Shown here: in pieces, positions 36,238 to 52,373 of the stretch
How positions within the stretch are numbered: the stretch's first letter is position 1
Layout: each line of letters starts with the position of its first letter
From: Adineta vaga
Lineage: Eukaryota > Rotifera
Length of the DNA stretch: 64,000 nucleotides
Assembly: GCA_021613535.1 (NCBI GenBank)
Contig: CP075497.1
Coordinates: forward strand, 11,160,001-11,224,000
Direction: 5' to 3'
The notes under the pieces: model-generated
Told to the model about the DNA's origin: nothing
The model's database searches: none
The model's input: only the letters and a program-made list of their open reading frames with translations
Translations under genes and position numbers: made by a program

Positions 36238-36827
36238 TGACTATTCTAATATAATAGAAGTAGAATTGTAATCGGAGAATGAGTATGTAAAAGGTTTGTC
36301 AAAATTGCATGCAAATAAACGAACGGAACGGAAGAAATTGCGGCACACATCAATCTCGAACATACACGGCAGGCAATAATTCAGGAACATATTTCTCTCT
36401 CTCCCTCATTTCTTTGTCTTGACAGAACTATCGGAGCTTTTCTCTCTCTCTCGTTATATACAGATTCTTTAGTAAGAAATGAAAGAGATCGGAATCCAAA
36501 TGATTGACTGAGAGATTTAATCAATGTCGACAAAGAGCAAAAAAGGAATAAATATATGCATAACAAGTTGAATTGAGAATCGAACACGATTTGATGAATT
36601 AGTTAAATATTTCGAGAAGATTATCAATCGATTTAATGGAATAAAACATCAGTTTTAATTCTTTTCAGCATACGTTCTTTCCCATTTCCCATTTTTCTTT
36701 GTATTATGTTCTTTTTGGAACTTCTTCTTTTTCTTCTTCGTCTTCTTCTTCTGTTTCTGCTCTTTTTCTCTTACACGTCTCAACCAAATCATTGTCACTC
36801 GCTAGTCATCGTCATTACAGGTTGCCA
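36238..36827. other. Divergent promoter region
   Basis: Lies between the helical-protein gene (-) and the eight-cysteine peptide gene (+). It contains TC-rich tracts and ends CATTACAG, seven bases before the ATG at 36828, a likely acceptor. Confidence 0.4.
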
Positions 36828-37163
36828 ATGTTAACAGACATATTTCTTATTAAATTATTAGTCGAAACAAAAAACATCATCTTATTATTTATTTTATTGA
36901 TTATTATTTTTCAAATTCCATCATCGAGCGACGCTGGAATTTTATTTTTTCATAAAAAACTCGATAAAACCGCTCGATTTCATTCGAATCAACAGCAAGG
37001 TAGTGCTTCACCCATGCCTGGAATGGTCTGGACACATTTTCAATGTGATCCAAAAATAAGTCCATTTATTGGCGTTGGTTTTGGTTGTTATTGTCCTGGT
37101 ACATGGTGTTCAAATAATGCCGAATGTTGTTCACAAATGTGCTATAAGAAAACTTGTTATTAA
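36828..37163 (+). CDS. Small secreted eight-cysteine peptide
   Basis: A single exon of 111 residues. I chose the ATG at 36828, seven bases after an acceptor-like TTACAG; the frame upstream lacks an ATG. Residues ~18-36 (IILLFILLIIIFQI) form a signal peptide or anchor. The C-terminal ~40 residues hold eight cysteines in the order C-x11-C-x-C-x4-C-x5-CC-x3-C-x4-C, ending at the penultimate residue. The CC pair with C-x3-C and C-x4-C behind it resembles inhibitor-cystine-knot and colipase-like folds found in secreted signalling peptides, antimicrobials and venom-type peptides. The sequence shows secretion and disulfide richness only; it does not show a toxic role. Between signal and Cys domain lies a basic HKK/Gln-rich linker that could be cleaved. 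Confidence 0.65.
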   Translation: MLTDIFLIKLLVETKNIILLFILLIIIFQIPSSSDAGILFFHKKLDKTARFHSNQQQGSASPMPGMVWTHFQCDPKISPFIGVGFGCYCPGTWCSNNAECCSQMCYKKTCY

Positions 37164-39830
37164 GCTTTCAACCGAACTATTTTCATTTTGATTTCAACTC
37201 GGTGTTAATTGAACAGAAAAGCAAATAGAATGTAATATTCTAAAAACTAAAAAGAAAAACAAACGAGAAGCAAAATTTTCTTTTTATATTGTCTTAGTTT
37301 TCTTTTCTAAAGGAATATCATTGTGATGAAAATGAGTTTTCTTTTTCTCTGTCATTAATCGTTATTTTTCTAATATAAAATAATCAAAGGTTTCTTTGAT
37401 GATAAATATCGGATGTTATTAATCTTTTCGAAACGAAAGAGAACGACATATATTCAAGAATCATTGTATTTGATACAATTCCAGAAGAAAGATTTCCTTT
37501 CATTTTCGTATTATCATATCAAGTTTTTTCAATCTTGGAATAAGTTGACAGGTAACCGTCAAAGATAATACAACTATATATATATATAAAAGAAATGAGA
37601 AATATTCTGTGAAACGTGAAATCTCAGTTGTCGTTATAGAAGAAAACATATAAGAACAGCTTATGGCAAAAAGTGCAAATATATATAGATATTTACAAAG
37701 TTTTCAGTTCTTTTTATTCTTATAGAAAACTGTCTCTGCGTACAATCATCTAACACCTATATAATCTTTATAATGTGTTAGAAGAGTTTATCTAGAAATG
37801 AGTAAGAAAGAAGTTATTATTTGATCAGAATAGATTAAACTTTCGATTTATTAATTAAATTCGAATATTTAATTATAACAGAATTTATTAACAGTTGACA
37901 TCAGATATTGTTAAAAGACAGTCTTCTCTTCTTTTGAATGAATTCAATCATTTGTCAAAAAATCATCTCCTAGTCAAACATTACTTTTCTTCACGCACAT
38001 AAATATTGACTCTACAATTATCGATTGTGAAAAAAGATTAGATCTTATCTTGTAAATATTAATTATTTAACTTGATTGAATAGGCTTTTCTTTCCTTTCT
38101 TGACACAATTCGGAAAATCTTCATCATAACACAAAGATAGACAAGTAAATGAATCTGTGAAAGTCGTTGATCAATGTCCAAATATTGCATTTATTCTAAT
38201 CGAACGAAGCCGATTTACTCTAGAGATATTCTTCCAATAGATGAATTTTTCTTCTTCTTTCTGAACTCAGCTTAATCCATCATTCCATCGAGAAAAGATC
38301 TATTGATCGATCACAATTCTTAATTATCAAGAATTTCAAATTTGTTTCGTTGTAAATTACATAAAAAAAAGAGGAAGAGAAAAAACCTATTAACATATTG
38401 TCTATTCATCTAATTCGACTATCACATCTGCTATACCTAGGTGCTTTTATCATTTCTATTCGATCTTCCTTTTCATTTGAACATTGTTCATTCACCAAAC
38501 ATCCAGGTACAGATCACCTGCTGACCAGATAAATATATATCTACATATTTGCTCTAATGAACCGCAATAATACGCTTATCAATGACTACTAGAATTCAAC
38601 CATCATTTAATCGGTTGAACAACACGCACATCGAAACAAAAAAGAAAGACTAAAGAGACATTACGTGTCCTCAAACAAGCATTGATAAAAACAAAATATC
38701 CAACCCGATTAGCAGACGTCCTTTAGCCTTCGGCAATCTCATCGGTCAGAATTGAGTTCAAACATTTATCAAATAAAAATTCGTTCGGTGAGTTCAACAA
38801 ATGTGCTAACAACAACAATGAATTGATCACTAAAAGTAATCTGAATTCAAATGTGTTATCCATTGATGACACCTCTTCGAATAGACAATTTCAATCTTCT
38901 GACATATATTTAAATCACTAATTCAGAAGCGAAAATTAGATCTCACCCTTTCTATCCACACACACATGTTCACTTATCAACTCACCAGATGGATCGATTG
39001 CGTGTCGTTGATCAAATCAATGCTTCTTTTTCTAATAAAAATATCGAAATTCATTTTTCTTCCCTTTTTTTCAATCTGTGTGAATGGAAAATCTTTTTAC
39101 ACATTCACATATTTGCTGATCCCGCCCAAGTGAGTAAGTCATTTTAGTTGGGTGCGAGAGGTAAATTAACGACAACACCCACATTCGAGTCATAATTACG
39201 TCACACAATTAGAGTGTCAATAGACCAGCAGGAGGTTGAAATAAGAGAAAAAGAAAGTGAACATCATCTGATTCCCAAGGTATATTACATCAATTCATCA
39301 GAAAAAGTTTTACTTTGACAATCTGTCATTGTTCTAGTTTTGTCCTCTTCTTCTTCTGATTAGAAATGAACACGCGATTGACGTATTTTACCAATTAGAA
39401 CGTCTGGCATTATTAAAAAAAAATCTATATATCGAAAGAAAAATAAGTCAGGTAAAGTTGACTTGAAGTTGAACAGAATATGATTGACAGATTAGTCTGA
39501 AGTGTAATTGTTCATCGATCGATCGATCGATCGTTCACATAAAGAAAAGAAGAAAATGATAAGCGGCATGTCAAGCAGTTGTCTTTCGAAAATACTCATC
39601 ATGTGTGTTATGCAGGTGAAAAACTAAACGAAAAAGAAAGGAGAATTATCTGAGCAGCTGGTGAGAAACAAAACATCATCATTTGATAATCAGATTAGAA
39701 AAAATATATATGTACGGTTGAATGGTTGAAAGGTGAATGTATATTAGATCATTGAAACACACATAGACATACATAAATGAGGAAAATGACAGAAAAGAAA
39801 GAAGAAGAAAAAAACGGAAATTAATCTCGA
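37164..39830. other. Gene-free stretch
   Basis: About 2.7 kb without a supported coding sequence or RNA gene. TA-rich runs occur near 37573-37586. The palindromic ATCG repeat near 39514 is listed separately. Confidence 0.45.
39514..39533. repeat. (ATCG)5 self-complementary repeat
   Basis: Five perfect ATCG units; the tract is its own reverse complement and could form a small hairpin. It lies about 300 bp past the 3' end of the AHR gene. Confidence 0.85.
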
Positions 39831-42800
39831 CTATCTTTTAGTCGAATGTTTTATAACAGAATGATGAATAGATGTTGGCAGTGAAACATCAAATAGAGAA
39901 AGATTGTTATTGGAATCATGTCCATGATTTGCCATTGAAGAATTTTTATTATATAAATAATATGAATATGGATTATTTCCATTATTGGCATCGATTAAAT
40001 AATTTTCATGTGTTTGTTGTTGTTGCTGCTGTTGATGATGATGTTGATGATAAGTTTGTTCATTAATTGTTGTCGATGGTGATGTTCGATGATTAGTATA
40101 ATAACGATTATTTGTATCTTGATAATAAACAGCATGATAAGGTGTTAAACTATTTTGATATTGTTGTTGTAATGCAGCAGCATAATAATTAGAATATGTT
40201 CCACTATATGGATTAGTTTCATTGACTAATAATAAATCATTCGAATTGGTTGCATTATTTGTATAAGTATTGGCTGCTGCTTCGATAAAACTAGCTGCTG
40301 TTACATCAGTTGGATACGATGAAACATAAGCGGATGGATAGGAATTATAATATGGATCAAATGATGATGATGGTGTTGATGATGAATTCGATGTAAATGG
40401 ATTGATTGTTTGTGATTTAACAGTTGTTTTTGAGATTTTCTTCGTTGGACGTGTGGCATTCGGTATTGATAATGATAAATTTGTATTGGAGTTTTTCATC
40501 AATGTTGAAGGATGTTTTACGGAATAGTTTTCATCATCAGTGATATTTGAATTGAAATTTGTATCAAAATCATATAAACATGGATATGGTAATTTAAATT
40601 CAGTTCCACGTTTATAAAATAATTCTTCACCTTCATCATCACTAAAATAACAGAAAGCAGATGGACATTTTTTTCTTCTTCTTCGTCTTTTCCTATGATA
40701 AAAACCATGTGTCTCCTTCCATCCGTTTTATCTTTCTTCTTTTCTACAACGCCTATTTCTTTTGTGAATTGTCCGAGCGGAAGCTTTTTTCTACTCTTCC
40801 GGAATTTTAAAAATTTTCTTTTTTTTGACTCTTACGTTAATGGTCGATGATTGGCAATGACAAAATCAGGTTTGTTACTCTTATAAATAATTCGCATTGA
40901 TGATTGTAGCCATTGCCAACGAGCATCTTTCGTTTGAAGACGATAGCAAACTAAACCAGATGTACCAGTTTTTAATACTAAAAAAAGAGAAACATTTAAG
41001 TTTTATTTCTTTCGAATTATTTTCAATAGAACTTACATTCTTTATGGGCAGTTGAATAGTATTTCAAATCATCCGAATGAATCCAATTATATCCACTACC
41101 GATCTGTGTTAAATCATGATCGGAATAGTTCAAGATTAGCTTTCCTCTAGAAGATACAATGATTGAATGTAATATTAAATTAGGAGAGAGAATTCTTACC
41201 TTGGATCAAGTGAAACAGGTTCTAATGTTAAACGATATTTTGATTTGAATAAACTTTCTCGTTGAGGTATTTCAAATAACGATGGTGGCCCGAAAGGACA
41301 AGCAATACCAAATAATGCTAAGGATCCATGATCATCTAAGGCATGTGGAGATCTTTGTCCGTATAATATTCCAATTCTTCCGCCAATTTCTAATGTCTAT
41401 AGAAGAAAAAATGCTCTTGAGAATTTTCATTCGTTCATTTTCTTTCGATTACTTACGACAAATCCTGATGTATTATCAAGCAAACAACGAAATCTCACAG
41501 TAAATGTTCTTTCTAATAAATGATTATGTTCTAAAAATTTCATTGGAAATAACAACGATTTAATTTTTTCTCTCTGGAAAAAGATGAGACAAACCTGGAT
41601 TGGTTAAGATTTGTTCTAGTGAAAGATTTTGATGTTCATTCGTTAATTTTTCATTCCATTGTAAATGTCGTTTGAATTCATCTCGATCTTCTGAATGTAT
41701 TAATTCTAATGCACTTTGATGAAGTATATCCGACTAAAATAGTGTAAATAATTTCATTAAATTTTGACATAAAACAGAATAGATATATTCTACAGAGATA
41801 AATCATAGCGTGATTCAAGCAAACTGTTCATCTAATTTTTTAAATTGATGATCTAATAATCATCAAGGGGAAAGAGAGAAAGAAAATTTGATCAATTAAT
41901 ATTTACTTGATGAAATCCGAGATATTGTTCCACAGTTCTTGAAGCAAAAAATAATTCACCATCACAACTAACAATAACAATAAAACCTTGTAAAGCCTAT
42001 TGAAAAGAAAATAGACAATAAAACAATGAGAAAAATTTTCTTTATTTAATCTTACTTCGAGAATTGATTCTCCTTCACTGAATGTCGGATCATGATAATA
42101 TATTTCTTGACAAAGTCCCAATGATGTTGATGAACTTGTTGATGATGATGTGGCTTCATATTGTTGTTGCTGTTGTTGTTGTTGTTGTTGTTGATTTTGT
42201 ACATGTTGACGATTTTTAAATGTTGCTAAAGCAGAAAATGAAAGTGAATTGTAATTATCTATTTGAAATCTCAACTCTTAATTGATCTTGACTATTCTCA
42301 GACTAACCCGCTTCTTTCTTCTCTTCTTCTTATAACACGCGAGATGATCACTAACGATAAAATAAAGTCAGTTAGTCAGTCAATCTTCCAATATAAACAT
42401 TGTCATTACTCACACATCAAATAAAATTGAAGACAAATAGAGTGTTACTTTTTTGATCTTAAAAAAGAAACTCATAAACATACCTTCAGAAAAAGATCCT
42501 CACACTCAATTAACAGAGTTACTTCTTTCGTTTTTTTCTTCTTCTTCTTCTTCTTATGCCTCGAGGGAAAACGACGAGTTTTATTTACATCATTTCTCTC
42601 GTGATTAGCAAGTCATCTAGCGTGAAATTTTTCTATGAATTAAAATGTTATTCTGAATTCGACTTATCAACATTGTTTTTTTTCTCATGAATAATCTTAC
42701 CTTGAAAATACGATTTCACACGTAAATAACTAACAGCCAATCGTAAGATGGATAGTTTATCAAGTTTAGTCAATATCGATTGTTCAAATGGTAATAAAGA

Positions 42801-42935
42801 AGCAAGATTTTCTAATTCACCATTTAAACGTTCACGATGACGTTTACTTGGATTGGTTTTTTGATTTTCTTTCAATGGACTTTTATAACTAAAGAAAACA
42901 AAATCATAACAATCATCTTTCTTTATTTCAAACAT
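39831..42935 (-). CDS. AHR: Aryl hydrocarbon receptor (bHLH-PAS factor)
   Basis: Exons 42935-42701, 42225-42056, 41996-41907, 41730-41595, 41530-41457, 41396-41200, 41146-41037, 40977-40836, 40641-39831; 654 residues in exact frame. The bHLH region ([20 protein letters not shown], then [15 protein letters not shown]) is diagnostic of AHR. PAS-A follows ([18 protein letters not shown] ... [15 protein letters not shown]), then PAS-B ([12 protein letters not shown] ... [16 protein letters not shown], then [13 protein letters not shown]). A poly-Gln run of ~12 separates bHLH from PAS-A. The C-terminus (~250 residues) is Asn/Tyr/Gln-rich and could be a transactivation region. In animals it pairs with ARNT on XRE sites. 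The start is uncertain: TTTTCTTTAG at 42894-42885, just inside exon 1, could instead be an acceptor, with the true start in an unseen upstream exon. Confidence 0.88.
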
Positions 42936-45248
42936 GGAAAAACTAAAGAAACTCTTTTATGTATTTCCGGAGGTGAACTCATATCTGATTTCATTCAAGT
43001 TTTTTCGAAGACTAACTCAATTGCATGTATTACACGATTGATCTCGTGTATGCTGTTTTGTTTCGTGTTTAACTTACTTTTTTGTATTTCTGCGACGACG
43101 CTTGGTTGCATACATGTATATATATATATATGTGTGTGTGTGTATAGATATTTATTGTTGCCTGATCAGAACTACTTGCCGGAGTGGCGCATTCAAAAGT
43201 CGTATTCGAAACGGGGAAAAAGTGCGTGTGTCACACAAGGAATAATAATTAAGATCGACGCGAGACTATGCGGCTTGTTTCAATTTTGGCACGAAGGATA
43301 CACACACACCAACAACTTCAACTTGTAGACACACGATCGATGATAGAGATCATGCAAAGCGAAAACTTAGTATTGATGCGATAGTACGAGAGAAAGAGAA
43401 AGGTTTTTTTTCTCCTTTTTTCCCTCTCGCTCTCTCTCGTTTTTTTTTCTCAACTAATTAGAAGACGGAAGCAGAGAGAGAAATGGTAGAAAGCTTGATT
43501 TCTGTTGTTGTTGTTGAAGCTCGCTGTGATTAACTACCGGGTTAGATGTATGTCAGGCGATGTTCAATGAGAGAGAAAAAAAAAGAAAATTTCTCATGAT
43601 TTTTTTTCTATTGGTCAATTCTTTCAAATGAATATTCACCAATAAGAAAATTTTTTTCAAAATTCTGATGAGAAGAAGAAGGGAGAAAAAGAAAAGAAGA
43701 TTAGTCGATGTGTGTATGTGCGTTCTCTTCTCTAGGGTCTAATAAAAGAGTAAAATTAGGTATAATTTCAAGGTTGATGTGTTCCGGAACGAGAAAGAAA
43801 TGTAATCGCGCAAAAGGCTTATCGAATAATACCTTCTGATAGTATTCTCTTTCTTTCAATTGAAATCTAAGAATAAAAAGAAAATAAATTCTTCTTAATG
43901 AGTTAGTTATTTATTTCTTCGCATAAAATCTGATTGGATCAATAAATACAAGAAAGAAACTTTCGACTTACTTGAAAAATGATTTTGATAATCAATTGAA
44001 TGATATATATTTATTTATCACATATAGAAATGTAAGAAGTCGAAAACTACCAATATATATAGAAGTAAGAGCGGTAGAGAGAAAAAAAGAAAAAAGTAAT
44101 TTCTCGAGTTCATTCTATATATTTTTTCTTCTCTCTCTATCGCCCGTTTTTCTTTATTAGATCATGCGTGATCTTTCATGTTGTGTTTCAATTGAATCGG
44201 CTTGTTACAATATTGTTGCCTGATGGTCATTGCGTGCTCCAGTAGGGTAATGGTAGAACATGTCTGTCTGTCTGTCTTTCTTTTCAATATTTCCTATTCG
44301 AGAAAAAGATTGAGTTACAAGAGAATTATTTATGAACATTTTGACAATTGAAATCTTAATAAAGTGTCTAATCATATCATTTTATGTATATATCTATCTA
44401 GTAAATCGTATCAGTTCTCATGACAAAAAGAATATTTCATTGAATAGACTATTAGAAAGAAAATGTTTCGCATGAAATATTTCGATTCGATCAAATCAAC
44501 AGGTAGTTTATCAATTGTCAACTATACAAAGATCAACTTCGATGAAATTTAACTGTTATTTTACATGTTTCAATATTGAATAGATAAATATGAACATTGA
44601 TATTTAACAAAATAAAACTAGTATAATTAATCATTGACAATGAATTCGATTCGATCGAATGAACGAAACTCATCATTAAGTGTTAACGTATTTCGATGCA
44701 AAGAAAATGCTCGCAAAGCAAGGTGCGAATCAATAGATTATCAAGAGAAAATATCAATGATTTTCCTTTGGTGCAAATTGAAAAACGTAGCACGACTTCG
44801 TTTTTTTTTAATTAATATTTTATTTGATAGAATTCAATGAACTTGTGGAACAGCTTTGTAGATGGAATGATTAATCTATCTTGCTAACAATATAGTTGAA
44901 ATCATGACTCATTGATCTGATCTCATACACATTTTTGTAAATCAAAATTCTAAATCGATGATATAGAACAGATCAAATTCGAAAATTTCAACAGATGTCG
45001 CTCTTAGACGTTCTTTTTTGTATCATATCTACTTTTTCTATCTTTTCATATGATCAAATTTTATTCTGTTCTTTTCTGTAGTTTATTATTACAAAATTTC
45101 AATAATAATCTTATGAAACTTCACTTAAAATGTTCGATTGGTTTAATATAACGAACCTCTCATATCGTTTGATAAATTATGATTCATTCATATGTTTTAT
45201 CATTCAGTTATATTTCTAATAAATAAGAAACTAAGTTTTAGATAAGAT
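42936..45248. other. AHR-UPF1 divergent intergenic region
   Basis: About 2.3 kb. It has a TA/TG repeat (43116-43145), a (GTCT)n run near 44260-44277, and GCGTG cores near 43222 and 44232. The 163-codon plus frame at 42837-43328 overlaps AHR antisense and has no ATG at its listed start. No gene or tRNA found. The right end (TTTTAG at 45235-45240) is a likely acceptor for UPF1. Confidence 0.4.
43116..43145. repeat. (TA)n(TG)n microsatellite
   Basis: Contiguous TA then TG dinucleotide units about 180 bp upstream of the first AHR exon I can place. Confidence 0.8.
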
Positions 45249-49502
<4,254 letters not shown>

Positions 49503-49791
49503 CTTTGAATTTTCTCTTCAACATTAATCAATGGTTTCTCTTCAATTTCTTCGAAATATTTTGATGAATATCAAATCGAATAAAACACTACCAATGATCA
49601 ATTAAAAGATGATAATGCCGAACAAATAAAACTAAACGAAATCGGTTTCTGTTTATACGAAAGACTCATTATAATCTAGATCTATTTGTTTGATTTTGTA
49701 TTATTCATCTTCTTTTTTTTCTTCATGATTTATTCTTCGACGAACAAGACAATAAAACATACGATGAAATTGTTTTTCTCTTGAATTCTAG

Positions 49792-51155
49792 ATGACTTGT
49801 GCAATATGTCAAAAAACTTCTTGTATTTTATATCAATGTTGTCTTAATGATAAACATTCATTTTGTGAATCATGTTGTGTAAATATGACATCATCGATTA
49901 TTAGTAATGGTAAAATAGCTTTATTATTTAATCAAAAAATACCTTGTTATGTTTGTAATCAAAAACTTCTATATGATCATCTTCCCCAAACGATTCAGTT
50001 AGATCTTGATGCTATTCTTTCAACAATACCTAAAACATCGAAATCTCCGAAATCGATTGAAGAATTTAATTATTATTATAATCAATCGAAACAATTACGA
50101 CATTGTATTACGAATAAAAAGTTTATTTTTATTACTCAACGTCATTATGATTTACTTGGAAAAGCAATTGAAATGTATATACAATCATTGTTGAAAGATA
50201 ATCCATGGAATTACGAAGAAATTTGGTTACCTATATAGAATCATCATCAGCAAAAACAAAAAGTTAATGTTTTTATTTCGAAAGATTTTCGAACAAATAT
50301 CAATGGATGTTTAATATTAATTCAAGGTTGTGGCGTAGTACGAGCTGGTCAATGGTCACGTTCATGTTGTATTAATGAATCACTTGATATTGGAGGTATC
50401 TAATCGTGTAATTTACGAGTTCAGATTGATAGATTGTTTTGTTTTGTTAACAAAAGAGTAAATTATCTTTTGATAGTCGTTGAGAAAGAAGACTATTTGA
50501 TCATGAATGGTAGCCTATGAAAAACATAGATATATCAGATTTATAAAGAAATTTATGTCTCGATTATTACTCTAATTGTAATTGTATTTATCTCTTAGCG
50601 ATGTTTCCATATTTGACGAAAGCGAAAGAACAGAATCTATCTGTTATCATTCTCAATCCAAATCAAACACATTATATCGAGGAAGATAATAGTTCTTCTG
50701 AAGATCTTCGCTATTTCTATTTATCCTCTGAACCACTACCTCAATTACCCATACATCCAATTCCCCATCTATCGACAAGCCGAGATCATATACTCTATAT
50801 CTATGATGAAATAATCTCAAAATTTTCACCAGCAAAGCGATTGTACTTCGTAGCTCATTCCGCCGGTGGTGATCATCTCATGTATTTATTACGTAAACGT
50901 CAAGATTCTATTTTATCTAAACTATTGAAGATAGCCTTCATCGATTCTACTCATTTCCTAACTCCATCTGATACAAATGAACTAAGAAATTTCTTTCAAT
51001 CAAATGCTATTCATTTCATTGCAAGTAATAAACCAATGGGACAAATAATTCATAATTCACCAAATCTGATTTGTCCGGAAGTCTCTGCAGGTCATTCTAA
51101 ACATGAATATACATCTGGTTCTTGTATTGATGGTGTTTTTAAATTCTTTCGTTGA
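49792..51155 (+). CDS. ARB2A: Arb2-domain protein (FAM172A-like) with N-terminal zinc site; internal TAG
   Basis: Exons 49792-50395 and 50599-51155; 386 codons in one frame apart from TAG at 50236-50238 (codon 149). The N-terminus has a treble-clef/RING-like set (CAIC, C, CC, H, C, CC, then CYVC; residues 3-55) not known to me in FAM172A. The Arb2 domain spans ~90 to the end: FNYYYNQSKQLRH, RHYDLLGKAIE, then past the stop VNVFISKDF, GVVRAGQW, INESLDIG, VIILNPNQ, VAHSAGGDH (alpha/beta-hydrolase elbow) and VSAGHSKHEYTS. Homology on both sides shows the stop interrupts one domain. Arb2 proteins act with Argonaute/heterochromatin factors in yeast and in alternative splicing in vertebrates. The ATG directly follows TTCTAG. 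The intron (203 nt) is long for this region. Truncated, recoded or mis-sequenced are all possible. Confidence 0.75.
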
Positions 51156-51208
51156 ATCTTATAAGTCTTTCTTTTCTTTCTAGATTTAACTTATTTTTCT
51201 TTCTAAAA
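51156..51208 (+). promoter_or_regulatory. Operon-like junction with trans-splice acceptor candidate
   Basis: Only 53 nt separate the Arb2-gene stop from the CHMP2B ATG. A pyrimidine-rich tract (TCTTTCTTTTCTTTCTAG, ending at 51183) lies 28 nt past the stop and no AATAAA is present in the gap. This is the layout of a downstream operon gene whose mRNA is released by leader addition. Inference; it needs transcript 5' ends. Confidence 0.5.
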
Positions 51209-52182
51209 ATGTTCGGCAAAAAACCATCTGTTCCAGGTAAGTGAAAACAGATGATATGCAAATTTTATCTTGCATAAATGTTTCTATATTAAGAGCAAAC
51301 CAAAGCTCATACTCGCGAATTAAAACAAACTGATCGAGAATTAGTACGTGATCGACATAAACTTGAAGCTGAAGAACAACGATTAGTAAGAAAATATGTG
51401 TTCTTTTTCTATAAATACATGTTCCGTCTATTCTCATAGGTTAATGAAATTCGAAAGAATGCAACGACTGGTAATAAAAAAGTACGAAACATTCTGAGTA
51501 CAATCTTTTTTATCATAATATCTATGGATTATATTAGGCAGTAGATATCTTAGCGAAACAATTGGTTAAAGTTCGAAATCAAAAAGCACAATCACTTCAA
51601 GCATCTGGTCATATTCAAGGTTTAGCTACACAAAATACAATGATGGCATCAAATATACGTATGGCGAATGCCATGGATGTAAAATATTTTTGTTAACGAT
51701 TCATTTTGTTTTTTATTAAATGTATCTTATTGTAGAAAACGGCGAAAACGATGGAAAAAATGAATAAAGTAATAGATCCAGAACAAATGGCTAAGATTAC
51801 ACAACAATTTACTCAAGAACATACAAAGTTGGGTATTACAGATGAAATGAGTATGTCTTAAATAAGCTTTCTCTTTTCATGAAACTAATCAAGACGTTTG
51901 TTCATCTAGTCGGTGAAACACTTGAAGCAGCATTGGGACAAGAAGGTGATTCGGAAGAAGAAGATGCAATTGTTAATCAAGTTCTCGGCGAAATTGGCAT
52001 TTCATTAAATGAAAAAGTTTGTTGGAAATTAGTCATCTATAAGAAAACAATTTCTTTCTATTCAGTTAGCGAATGCTCCACGTGTTCCCGTTTCTGCTGC
52101 TGCTGCTGCTACAGCTAATCGTCGACAAACTAATCAAGAAGATGCTGAAATTGAACGAATGTTAGCTAATCTAAAAGCATAA
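51209..52182 (+). CDS. CHMP2B: ESCRT-III subunit CHMP2B
   Basis: Exons 51209-51236, 51294-51385, 51440-51481, 51538-51678, 51736-51850, 51910-52016, 52066-52182; exact frame, 213 residues, equal to the human length. It shows the Snf7-fold order: a short N-terminal MFGKK, a basic helix (TKAHTRELKQTDRELVRDR), KQLVKVRNQKAQSL, TAKTMEKMNKVIDPEQM, an acidic hinge (GDSEEEDAIVNQVLGEIGI), and a C-terminal MIM-type helix (DAEIERMLANLKA) that recruits the Vps4 ATPase. The IDPEQM and GEIGI signatures favour CHMP2B over CHMP2A. It polymerises on endosomal membranes in multivesicular-body formation. It lies 53 nt behind the Arb2 gene on the same strand. Confidence 0.93.
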
Positions 52183-52373
52183 TGACCTGTTTCAAAGCCA
52201 TATCAATCAAATCCAGTTATTTTTTTAACATTAATCTTGCGCCTGTTATCTTTTGATCGATACATCCATTTGTAAAAAAAACAAGAAAACCTCGGTGAAT
52301 TTTTTTCTTATTTGACACATAATATATGAAAATGATAATCTTTCTTTGTTTTATTTCGTGATAGAGATGAGAT

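Noticed and set aside
42837-43328. 163-codon plus-strand open frame
   Set aside because: It overlaps the AHR bHLH exon on the opposite strand, has no ATG at its start, and crosses a TA/TG microsatellite.
44229-44260. tRNA-like string (GGTAATGGTAGAAC) and XRE-type TTGCGTG upstream of AHR/UPF1
   Set aside because: No cloverleaf arms or GTTCRA box follow. A single 7-mer XRE match 1.3 kb upstream of AHR is expected by chance.
50175-50238. 64-nt GT..AG segment ending at the Arb2 TAG
   Set aside because: Splicing it would shift the downstream Arb2 frame and delete sequence that aligns with the domain.
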